In this document: piece by piece, positions 35,765-49,659 of the stretch | Layout of the letters: every line of letters starts with the position of its first letter | How positions within the stretch are numbered: the first letter of the stretch is position 1 | From: Capsicum annuum | Taxonomy: Eukaryota > Streptophyta > Magnoliopsida > Solanales > Solanaceae | Length of the DNA stretch: 64,000 nt | Assembly: GCF_002878395.1 (NCBI RefSeq) | Contig: NC_061115.1 | Coordinates: 93,768,848 to 93,832,847 of the forward strand | Reading direction: 5' to 3' | Notes under the pieces: model-generated | The model's database searches: none | What the model saw: only the letters and a program-made list of their open reading frames with translations | What the model was told of the DNA's origin: nothing | Translations under genes and position numbers: made by a program

Positions 35765-36810
35765 CCCTCTGTTTGGATAGTGGTTTCCCGTGGTATGGTA
35801 TGGTATAGTTATTAAGAGAACCATGTTTATTTTGATAGTTTCTTAAAATGTATGGTATGGTCTGATTTAATTTCATGATTTGATAAACATGAAAACCTCT
35901 ATTTTATGTAACCACCGATTTGGTGGTATCCCATGGTTTGCTTACTTCTTTTCTAATTATGCCCTTACTTAATATTATATAATCTTATGTTTCCCTTCAT
36001 CTTATATTATTTAACTCCACCTCCTACTTCGACCTCCCACCCCTCCATCCTCGCCTCCCCCCCCCCCCCGACCCCACCACCACCAAACCCCCACCCAAAT
36101 TTTTTTTTTAAAAAAAAAGTATTTCAAAAACTTGTTCTTACCTGACCCTCATCCCCAACCCACCCCTATCCCGACCCCCTACTCCAGTATCCCCACCCCA
36201 AATATTATTTAAAAAATTAATTTTTTAACCCCAACACCCTTTATCATATTCTTTTTCATTATTTGTGTTAAATATATACAAATGCTTTTAAAAAAAATTC
36301 TAACAATTTATTTTTTCAAAAAATATTTTTTTTTGGATTTCATGCCGAACACACCCGTAGCATACACAAAAAATACATTCAAACTTTGTACTTATCATTG
36401 GTGTCACGTCTCAAAACACCAAAAAGAAATGAAATATTACTATAACAAAACAAATCCAGTTATATTTATTTGATCTGTTATTTTTTTGACTTTGTAAGAA
36501 TTTACATGAATTTAACAACTTAATATATCTACATAGCATAATTATGATAAATTAGTAGGAAGAAAATTATTTTGTTAATAATTATTGATTAATTTAACAT
36601 TTATAATAATTAAGGCCATTTTAGTAAATTTACCAGTTACAATATAGTACCATATTGTCAAACCAAGCAATAAAACTGTTTTTAAACAATAGTGAACGAT
36701 ACAGTCTATCCAAATATTTTATTGTATTATATTATATTGTAATGTGTTATATCATACTATACAGTACCTTACATTATGAAACCATGACAAACCACCATCC
36801 AAACAAAGTA
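35765..36810. mobile_element. Tourist-like (PIF/Harbinger type) non-autonomous DNA transposon
   Basis: Ends are inverted repeats: CCCTCTGTTTGGATAGTGG at the left, and the complement of CCACCATCCAAACAAAGTA at the right (15 of 19 positions agree). TAA lies on both sides (35,762-35,764 and 36,811-36,813), the usual 3-bp target duplication of this group. It holds no transposase ORF. It contains a C-run and polypyrimidine tract (36,040-36,260) and subterminal GGTATGGTATGG or TACCATAC words. At 1,046 bp it is long for a MITE. A TAA-flanked hAT or other family cannot be fully excluded. Confidence 0.82.
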
Positions 36811-37467
36811 TAAATGTGCACATCTAAAACAATACACACTGTATAAATTAATCACTAGTCCGAAATCTCTTTTCAAACAAGCAAATATGCAATGAAGTGA
36901 CTAGTTCTTCTTTGTTCTTGAATGTCATTTCCTTGTAAAAATGTGTTTCATTATCTTGAAAATTTTTCGACTGTGTTGATTGAAAACTGCTTATTGTCTT
37001 GTTCGGGACAACGGGAGTAGGTGTTTGATCCTCCTCCACTTCACCTCCACTCTCATCATCTGAAATATTTATGTTCACATCATTCAATTTATAATTAAAC
37101 ATATATTGTTGTTCTTGTTCTACATTCTGATTCTCTATCGATTTTTCAACCACGTACACACTTAAAATGGATCTAACTGAATCACTCAGATAAGTACGTA
37201 AATGAACCTGATCACTTATGTTAAAAGATAGGACCCTCTGATTTTCAAAAGAGTTGTGCATATAACAAATGTTAAGATCTTCGATTGACAATTTAGTCTA
37301 CAATAGCTGATGATTTAATTCATAAAATCATCATCTAAAATATCTGTTTGGACTATCATTGCTATCGTCTCTAATATTTTACCATCCTTCCAACACCAAA
37401 TAAATGGATTGTTTTTCTCAATCCATTCACCCTGACAATCAACCCCTATTGTTATTGATTCCTCCAT
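36811..37467 (-). pseudogene. MULE transposase pseudogene, N-terminal piece
   Basis: Reading leftward it starts near MEESITIGVDCQGEW (about 37,467), continues NPFIWCWKDGKI and MIVQTDILDDDFMN, then the 147-codon block 36,848-37,291 with the acidic DDESGGEVEED and a NKEELVTSLHI motif. A one-base insertion near 36,885 shifts frame before CLKRDFGLV, after which YCFRCAHLEC leads into the middle piece. The N-terminus is typical of MuDR transposases in plants. The exact start codon is a guess. Confidence 0.78.
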
Positions 37468-38528
37468 TAATTGTACCTAAAGAAATTTGTCAAAAAAGTT
37501 AATGATGTTATTATAGTAAACTCAATAATGATAGCCATTTGTTGCAATAGATGACTTACTTATTGGAAATACTTAAATAGTAATGGAAACTATCTGGCAG
37601 CTGTTACAAAATAAATACAACGGTTGTTGGATAAGCAGTATTGTTGAAAAAACAGTAGTAACGGATATACCCAGATGAGAAGCTGAACTAAAAATCATAA
37701 TTTTACTTACCAAAATCACCTATGAAGTAATAGCCCGTGATATACGAACAAAATTTGATCTAAAAAGACCAGCAACAACAACAACAATGATATGACAAAT
37801 GAAAAAGAAGAATATGAACAAGAAGAGATGATAATGAAGAAGAAGTAGAAGAATGAAAAAAAACAGCAACAACAATGAACAACTACAATAGAGCAATGCA
37901 CCAAGCGAAGAGAGAAAACAAGAGCAACAGCCGCATTTTTTTCCCTCCATTGAGTGCAATTCTCACACATGGGTCAAACTTTCTTAATCCATCATTTAAT
38001 AATTTTCACTCACACTCAATAATTAAGACTTGAGTCACCTATACCTAAATGTGAAAATTTATCATCACCCTTAATTCTTGTCCCATCTCTCTCCATCTTT
38101 GTATCTTGTATTTTTATCTCTCTATCTTTTTTTCCTCTTTGTATTTTATATATTTACCTCCTTCTTTCTTTCTCAAATATATTAAACATATCATTTATAT
38201 TTATCTTGAGTCTATCATATGATGGAGCAGAAACCTGCCATCTATGATCGACAATTAGAGAAAGAGGGAGAGAAGAGAGAGGCAATAAGAGAAATAGGGA
38301 GAGGGAAAGAGACAACAAGAAAAATTAGAAGAGATTGAGAGTGGCGGGGGGGGGGGGGGGGGGAGAGGCTATAAAACCCTAAATATAGTTATGTTAGGTA
38401 AATTTTTTACTATAGCTATGGATCATAATTACATGGCTACGTTTGTTATACCATGTAATTTTTCCTTTAATTTATGGATACATAAGGCGCCAAAATAAGA
38501 ATGTGAGAGGATGTGAAGTTATACAATG
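37468..38528. other. Low-complexity 5' flank of the MULE transposase
   Basis: No gene. At 37,540-37,580 there is one more hairpin-minisatellite unit. At 37,750-37,960 is an AAC/GAA-rich purine tract giving spurious Leu/Phe ORFs on the minus strand. At 38,250-38,345 is a GA-rich tract ending in a G-run at 38,347-38,362. The right terminus of the MULE should lie here, but I could not fix a terminal inverted repeat. Confidence 0.55.
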
Positions 38529-38600
38529 CAGTCCCCCACTTCAAACTTTTTGGGCTAGAAGTTTTCAAACTCTAGACACGCAAGTTTGAAGTGGGCACTG
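38529..38600. repeat. Short hairpin, MITE-like
   Basis: CAGTCCCCCACTTCAAACT and its near-complement AGTTTGAAGTGGGCACTG face each other across about 32 bp. A compact inverted repeat like this could be a tiny MITE or the arm of one; no target duplication was recognised. Confidence 0.45.
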
Positions 38601-39315
38601 CCAAGCCTCAAATCTAAATATCTAAAGTTGACAATCTTCAAGTTTAGATTTGTATATTTGATGTTTCAAACTTCAGAGCCTGACAGCCGAGGCGACTAAA
38701 CAATAAATATTTTGTGATTCTCGAATATTCCTTAAACAATGTTTGGTCCAAGCAGCTATTATTCACTTGACGGAATCTCAAAACAACTTATTAATGGAAG
38801 AGCTAAGACAAGAACAGAATTTTAATCCTCCACTACGATGGAGGAGGTTTTGGTAAAAAGCTATGCTTAGCTTGGTTTGAGAACTTATTGAATGTCCGAA
38901 AATAATTATTTTGAAACTTGGTTAAAAACAAACTGTTACAGCACTAAACACATGTCAGAAAATCAATTTTGACAAAATCATTTTCCAATAGTAATAGATC
39001 TTGAAATTTTTGACCAAAAGGACTCATATATTTTCATATTATAGTGGTATCATGAGTGGAGAGAAAGAGGAGGTGAAATTACTACGTAGAAAAGCTTCAA
39101 TCACTGAGCTCAAGATTGAGCGAAAGATGATTTACAACAAACTAGAACAAAGGCAACATAGCATTTATAAGCCACTGTGAACCATACATCTCCGGATCCA
39201 ACTGCCTAGTCACAGCATCAAATTAAACATAAAATATCTAATGCTGGATGATCCAATCTTGTATAGGGTGGGACTGAGGTGTTTTAAAATAGTTAAATCC
39301 TACTCCGCTAAGGAC
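38601..39315. other. AT-rich intergenic DNA
   Basis: No coding or repeat feature recognised between the hairpin and the spermidine synthase pseudogene. Confidence 0.4.
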
Positions 39316-42890
<3,575 letters not shown>

Positions 42891-42891
42891 T

Positions 42892-44624
42892 AGAGCATGC
42901 CTAGAAGACTATGAGCCCCAACTTTTGTGCGCGAGCCAAATGACGTAGGTGCACAAGAGTACTTTGCACCATAACCATCTCCGTTTTATACATTCTACGG
43001 ACCGATGTCTGCTGCTTCATTTAGGAGAAAAGAATCATAGATATGTCGGTCATTAGAAGGAAGAACCACCATGAAAAAATTCCTCGTGTATCATCTATTT
43101 CAAAACTATGAATGAGAGCTAGCAATAGACACAGCATGGAAAAGTAACAATATTAAGAAATGACGTCCAAGAATGAAGAAGGGGTAGAATTATTGAATGA
43201 ATACGAGTTGTGGCTAATACCCGAGGCATAAAAGAAGCATCTTCTATGGGATCCCAAAACCACAAACCACCCCAACATAATTCATTATAAGCCTACCAAC
43301 TTCCTGGCAAAATGCCTAGGGTTATAAACCACCGATGTGTCAAGATCCAAATTTGATTGGTTCCTGGTCCTGATCAGAGACCACTTTGTTCGTGCTGGCG
43401 GTCCAACAAAGAGAAGAAGTAATGGTATCTTTTTTTCCATTATGAATGACATGTTTTGCCTGCTCCCTCCTCGTGTCCACTAGCGCTTATGTCTAAAGTA
43501 AAGAGACGGACAAAAAGTATTGCTGAAGCAACATAAGTAGGCTTCTATTGCTGCATAACAATAAAGCAGGATAGCATTTTGTGCCCACATATTTGAATTT
43601 AGGGGTAAAGATCTCGCTTATTATACTGGATCCAGCGTATCCAATAGAGCAAAATAGTGTTGCATTCATTTCAGCGGTATCCTTCCGCATTGGTGGCGAG
43701 TAGAGTGCTATAATCCCATTCATTATTTTTTATCTACATAAGCCAAAGACCATAGCACTAGCGAAGTCTCCGGTATAAATGTAAGGAGGATGTATAGCTG
43801 ATATAGGATCTTATGGAACAGGATTTGATTCTGCAAGCGGTTCAATACAAATAAAGAAATTTCAAACAAAAGGGTCGGAACTCACTGATAGGAAAGAGGA
43901 GAAAAACAAAGCAATTCCAAGAGCTCCATCAATCCGCTGTTCATCGATAGATAAAGCTCTCTCATTATCATCTCGTGCCAGATACAACATCCTTTTTTCC
44001 TTCTCACGAACCATGGGAGCGCCTAGCACCTATAGGAGAAAAACTCATTTTCCTTTGAGGGCAAAGCACTGCATAAAAAAGGGTTGGCCCATCAAAAGTC
44101 CAGTTCCGTCGCGAACAAAGTTTGGAATCAAAAAGGGTTTGTAGAATGAAGGAAGTGTATAACTAGGATTTTATTTCACATTTTTGTTCATAACGGGGGA
44201 CAGATAGAATGGAGTTCTTCACGAAGTTTGAAGAAAAGTAATAAAAAGAACTTTATCTATGGCTTTCTCTACTTACAATAAAGTGGTTGAACGCTCCTCA
44301 TTTTGAGACATTATGGCTTAGGGGTCGACCCCGGTAACAAAGAAGGACTCCATTAAAACTTAGGATCTGACACCATGATAATATACTACCCTCATGATTA
44401 GACCATGTCCCTGAGATTTGATAAAAGAAAGGTGCATTAGCGATTAATAAGTTGTAATTGTATAAGTTATCAGGAATATGACGGAATGAAAGACCAAGGA
44501 AAGAAAGAAAAATCCACCAAAATGCAAGTGTTGCACCAAACACAGGTGATTGTTTCTTATTGTAAGTGAATGCAATGAAAAGACCCAGAAATAATGAATA
44601 ATGAAAAAATTCATATATTGACAT
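42892..44624 (-). pseudogene. ccmFN: Mitochondrial ccmFN copy in the nucleus
   Basis: Colinear with the plant mitochondrial cytochrome c maturation protein FN, a haem-lyase component of the inner membrane. It starts MSIYEFFHYSLFLGLFIAFT at 44,624 and shows RHIPDNLYNYNLL, SGTWSNHEGSILSWC and CYRGRPLSHNVSK. Then YSPPMRKDTAE with KCYPALLL (43,493-43,723), the tryptophan-rich WWFWDP region as [20 protein letters not shown] (about 43,190-43,270), and finally MKQQTSVRRMYKTEMV with LVHLRHLARAQ (42,892-43,060). About 1.73 kb is near full length. Frameshifts and stops (for example TAA before MKQQ) show it is not functional. It is unlikely to be expressed in the nucleus. Confidence 0.92.
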
Positions 44625-44691
44625 TTCATTCTCATTTCCAAATTTCTACTTTATTATTCCCATCATCCGGTAACCACAGGATGATCCACAA

Positions 44692-44721
44692 AAAAGATGA
44701 TAGGATTCAAACCTATGGCCA
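44692..44721 (-). pseudogene. 3' fragment of a mitochondrial-type trnP
   Basis: The minus strand has GGCCATAGGTTTGAATCCTA then TCATCTT. It resembles the T-arm (ATAGG, 7-nt loop, CCTAT) and 3' acceptor strand of plant mitochondrial tRNA-Pro(UGG). The rest of the tRNA is absent; sequence to the right is unrelated. Confidence 0.4.
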
Positions 44722-47700
44722 GCCTGCCCCTTACCTGCTGGGTTGGGTGGCCGGGTTAGCACCCCTCATCACCTCTGTACCCAAAATAAATGTGTTGCGC
44801 TACCTAGTACCTAACCTTTTCTCCCTACTCCTCTTCTGGTTGTGCCATTACCAATCGCGGGTAACCCCCGGTCTGGCCGCCCCTGACTTAAGAAAAACTA
44901 TTATCCTTATGAACAAATAAGGATTAGCTTCTTACTTCTCGAGCGATGGTTCCAGCATCCCAACCAACAACTTCTTGGGAGTAGAAGCACCAAAGCCTGC
45001 CCAACCTAGTAAAGGGTCTTAGGGATAGAGGGTTTTTTGGGGGGAGAGAAAGTTTCCAGGTTGATTTTTTTAGATCAAATAGTACTAGTTGGGTAGATAG
45101 AGGTGGTGAAATCTAACCTTTACATTGATCTTCTTTAGCTGGATGGGTCACTTAAGTGTCAAAAAAAAACCAAGCAGCGGTTGTTTTTCTTGGCTTATCA
45201 AACCAGTGTATGCCCATTCCTCCTTTGATGACTCCCAGTAGCGAAAGCCTAAATTTTCTGATGTGTATTAAAAGGAAGTTGGAGATGGACATAGATCTTT
45301 TATCCTATCCGAAGTGTTCGAAATATAGCAATATTTTTTGTATTTTGGATTTCCCAATTATTTGAAGCAATCTATACTAGTACAAGTATTTCCTCACAGC
45401 AACATCTACTATGATAAAAATCGATAATAAATTTATGAAGGCTTCGAGCAATGAAAGATAGGCTAATCACCAGAATGCTCTAGAATAGGTTAATTGTTGG
45501 AGACAATAATGAGTAACTCTAGTTTCGAGAGCATGCCTTACTCTAATAGGGGGTGTAGAGTTTTTAAGTAAAGAAAAGTGCAACTATATATGTAATATCC
45601 TAGTTGTCATTAAGGCTGGTCCACTATAAAGACTACTGGCCAGCCATAAAGTCCTTAAGAAAGAGAAAGCTAACTAAAAGGCTATTCCATAATTGACTCT
45701 TCTTACCGAGTTGAGGGGGCGTTCAGCCACTGTAACGAGAAGGGGCTTGGATGGTACCAAGATTTAAAAGAGTTTTCTTCGAGTGAGTGGTATTTCTATC
45801 TTTTTGGGTTGCATGCCCAAGGCAATGCTTTTTTTAGATTGAGATGGATTGATCTTGGCTATCGTGACTCCTTTTTGTACCAGTTGATGTTGGGGCAGTG
45901 CTTAATATAAGTTTTCTCCTTCCCCAGATAACTTTTGAGGTTTTCACCGATTATAAAGGTTTCTACCACTGAACTAGATTATGCTCTGCTTTGATCGAGT
46001 GTTATTTCTATAATTAAGATTGAGTAGGAAAATTTTGAATTGGCTTCAATCAAGATTGCCTCGGCTTCTTAGGCACATAAGAAACCAGCCTAATATCTTT
46101 TCAATAGAAATCCCAATCAAACACAAGTTCTACTAAGGCCAAGATTTGAAAGAGATTATTCACTTTCCAAAATTCCAAGTGATATGATTCCTCCTTTAGA
46201 ATCTAAAGTTGAGTGATTGAAGTCTCCTTTAGGTTCAGTCAAAGAGATCAAAGTGAAGTCATCAATTAAACCATTTTAATGGTCTCCCCTAAGATTGACC
46301 TCTTTTTCAAATAAACTAAACCTCGATACCATATTCATCAACAAGATATAGCCATCTGTCTAGGTTGCACAACCCCTTTAGATCATTCTATTCGTGCTTG
46401 AAAAAATGATCTCATTGGTATGCTCCTTTTAATGGACATTCTTAGTCATCCTTCAAGAGCTCGATAGAATAAATTGTAAACTTTTTTAGACCCTTAGTTC
46501 CTCTTGGTTGGGGTAGAGTTTCATCCTGCCTTCAACCGAATATCAAAAACCTTAGAGTTTCCTAACCTGCTGACATCCTAGCGAAGAGAGTTATTATTTG
46601 TGTTACATCTTCAAATTCAAGGGAGGGTTTTCCTCTTATCTCTCAAACTATAGGCATTGAATCAATTGAGAGAAAGTAATAAAACTATTGCACACACCCC
46701 CCTCCATTCTCCCTTTACTAATATAATAAAAGGTAAGGTAAAAGCAAGAGTGAAACTACAAGCTAAAAGCAGGCGTGCCTCTCTTTTAATAGAATATGAT
46801 ATCATCCCCCACTTTTGGCGTACTTATTTGATGAGCTAAGTCTAAGCATCATATAATTCAATAGCTATCCTGAGACCTTAAAAAGCAAGATCGAAATCCA
46901 TTCCTCTTTTTCCTGTATTTGACTAGTAGGGCTAATGAATGACCCTTTGATCTATGACGTTCCAAGTTTATCCTGGTCTGATTAGAAGTTCCAAGATGAG
47001 TGGAGTGAGGGGCTTTAGATATAAAAAGGACGGTTAAACATGTTATTTTACCAGAGAGGTTTGAATTAGCTCCTCCCAATCAAATCTCTCCCGAGGTAAA
47101 AGAAAGATTGGCAATTTGTCTTTTCAGAGCTATCGCCCCAATAAAAATAAGATTTTTGTGGTAGGCTCTGTCCCTGGTAAAAAAAATAGTGAAATAAATT
47201 TCTCTATTCTTTTCTTGAACCCTTCTACTAAGAAGGATATTGACTCCCAAAATATCCTATATACGTAAGTGGGGGTTAGATTTATCCCAATAATAGCAAG
47301 AGTAAGAATACAGTTTCTAATGTTATAGTAGCAGGTATAGTAAGCAAAATCATATAAAAATACAAAGGGGGTATGAAATACCCATAATGGATGCGTCGGA
47401 TGGGCGTCAAGTGGTTGATATTACCCCTCCCAAACCAGAACTTCTTGTTTCTGAGGGCGAATAACCAATCCAATAAGTCTTTCTGGTTGGATCTCCCCTA
47501 ATAGACTCCTTTTTGTAGGTGTCCCCAAGAATGTTAGTCATAAGCATAAGAAATCTCGATCGGGGGTGGCTTTCCTTTTTTTAGGAACCTATTTCATCTG
47601 TCGATAGATCTAAAGAAGTCATTCATTAATCCACCCTCCCATGAACTAAAAACTGACCCACTTACACTCTTTTTAAGGGGTTTGGGAATAATTATCATAG

Positions 47701-49475
47701 TAAGTCAACGATCAAGGCCTATCCATTTATCAAACTACCAATTCCTTTACTCAACTAAGGGTGATCGAACTATAACACTAGTAAGGATTTAGAGAGTTGT
47801 AGCTAATAGAAAGATAGAAGGATATGGGCTTAGGGTGCCTTACCTATTAGGTCTTCTATGGGTCCCTTCCCACACACTTATTATGTCAATGGAGGAAGGT
47901 ATCTATATGTTAGGAGAAGGAGACGTAAAATTAATATCTTTAGTGTAGGGAACTTTTTCTCATAATTTAGAAGTTCTAATCACCTCTAAGTCCAATAGCG
48001 GTTGTTGCTAGATAGCTAGTGCCAGTTTGTTTATTATTAGACTAAGTTTTTGTTGGGTTTGGAAAGCAACTCTCACTCTGTTGGAGTGGTTGACCTTCAT
48101 TTTTCTAAAGCTGAATTTAGGTTAGGTTTAATGCTTTCCTGATTTTGAGGACCCTTTCCCCATAATTTGGCCTCAACGCTCCTAGCTGGCCTAGTTGGTG
48201 AATAAACCTATTGTTCAAGCCTGAGCAATCCTCTTTATCCTTAGGCATTCTCCCATACAGACTTATTTAATAAATAATATAATTCAGGTATAGAATGATA
48301 GTTGAATTATGGTATGGTAGCTTTTGTCTTGCTAGCCTGCCTTTCTTCTTTATGAAAAGAAATTTACAAGTTAAAACTATAAAACGAAACTACATTTGTA
48401 GAATGATAATGTTAAGAATGAGACCGAGGACGGATGCTAAAAGCAAGAATGCCCGCAAACATATTAGGTGCTCTTTCTACTAGTTCTAATGGTTGTTTCA
48501 GTTCACTTCATCATTTAAGGAGTGGTTCCACTCTACGATTATAGTCAGCTATTAGTGAAAAAAATTCTCTTTCTTTCTTTTTTATTAGTCGATTGCTGGC
48601 GCCTCGATCAGTTTGTCTTTCTATTTCTTCTACTAGGAATTCTATTTTATTCTAATATCGATCCGCTAGCACAGCCCTTTCTTTTTAGTTGTATTGTAGG
48701 AGCCTTTTGATTTCCCGTTGAGCTTGATCTGCAACTTCACCGGCTAGTACTTCTTATTCTAACATCGACCATGGATTCATCTGCAAGGATTTATTCTATT
48801 CACCTATACTATCCACCATCTTATAGGTCGTATCTTGAAAACCCCCTAACTCTTGATCTCGGACCTGTGTTGTCTAGGCCTTTCTACTACTAAGATTTTC
48901 ACTTATATATCTTAGGATTCATTTGGATATAGCTATAGAGATGGTGCTATCTTTAGGTACAGTGTGCTAACATTCCATCGTCCCCTATCTATGGGATCTC
49001 TACCACTCAAATAGAGTCTAGTCCTTACTTAAGGAGATTGGTAGTGTACACTTGTATGAGATGCCCGCCCTTTACAGTAGTTTGTAAGAAACTTCAGGTC
49101 TCGTAGGGGAGGGAGCGTGCTTAGCTTTATGCTAATGAATAAATTCCTCTCAAATGAGGAAAAGGCCTTCTCACGAGAGTGGAATCTGGGATACAAACTA
49201 AGATATACCATTCAAAATTATGCTATCCAATAGTTCCTTCCTTAGAAAAAATTTCCACAGGGGCATCGCGAGAAGCACACAGGGTGAATCCACTTCTAAC
49301 CTTTTGATCTTTCCTTGAGAGAGAAACAAAGCTCATAGAATTTTCTTTTATTAATTCCATTCTCTAACTAAAAAATAGTCTACTCATGTACTCTAGCTTC
49401 GCTAATGAGATAAGGTAGTTGGCCTACTTGCTTGTTAAAGGACAGGTAGTGAACTAATTGCTCTTCTTAGAGTGA
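44722..49475. other. Unassigned, mitochondrial-like intergenic DNA
   Basis: About 4.75 kb without a recognisable gene. Base composition and texture (short mixed-composition stretches, no LTR or tandem repeat) resemble plant mitochondrial spacers, and it lies between mitochondrial and plastid genes in the same block. The small ORFs at 45,156, 46,657, 46,858, 47,282, 48,295, 48,522 and 49,029 match nothing I know. Confidence 0.45.
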
Positions 49476-49585
49476 AGAATATGCCATTCGTTTAATAAGA
49501 AATAGAAAGGAATATCAAAAAATCGAGTGGCTAAAGCTAAAGCAGCTACTTTCAAAGTAACAGAAAGAAAAGCAACGACTAGAGT
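49476..49585 (-). pseudogene. ndhB: Plastid ndhB exon 2, 5' fragment
   Basis: The minus strand from 49,585 reads [20 protein letters not shown] then [15 protein letters not shown], the start of exon 2 of plastid NADH dehydrogenase-like subunit 2. It breaks off after about 37 codons. The group II intron end precedes it at 49,586-49,659. The rest of the intron and exon 1 are 8.5 kb away, beyond the inserted gypsy element. Confidence 0.88.
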
Positions 49586-49659
49586 GGGAGAGTCAGAGTC
49601 AAAAAGAGGAATCCTCAATTATTTCTCTCATTCAAAATGGTGCATAAGACTTTCATCTC
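49586..49659 (-). pseudogene. ndhB group II intron, 3' end with half of domain V
   Basis: The minus strand reads GATGAAAGTCTTATGCACCA followed by TTTTGAATGAGAG. This is the 3' half of a domain V hairpin whose 5' half (GGAGCCGTGTGAGAT) is at 58,190-58,205. The target site ATCTC of the gypsy element lies in the loop-side of this hairpin. Confidence 0.83.

Noticed and set aside
37716..37970. Two overlapping minus-strand ORFs rich in Leu, Phe and Ser, like a small membrane protein
   Set aside because: They arise from a purine-rich AAC/GAA tract; composition explains the hydrophobic translation and no conserved motif is present.
44594..44920. 108-codon plus-strand ORF beside ccmFN
   Set aside because: It overlaps the ccmFN start on the opposite strand and the trnP fragment; no known domain, so it is likely chance.
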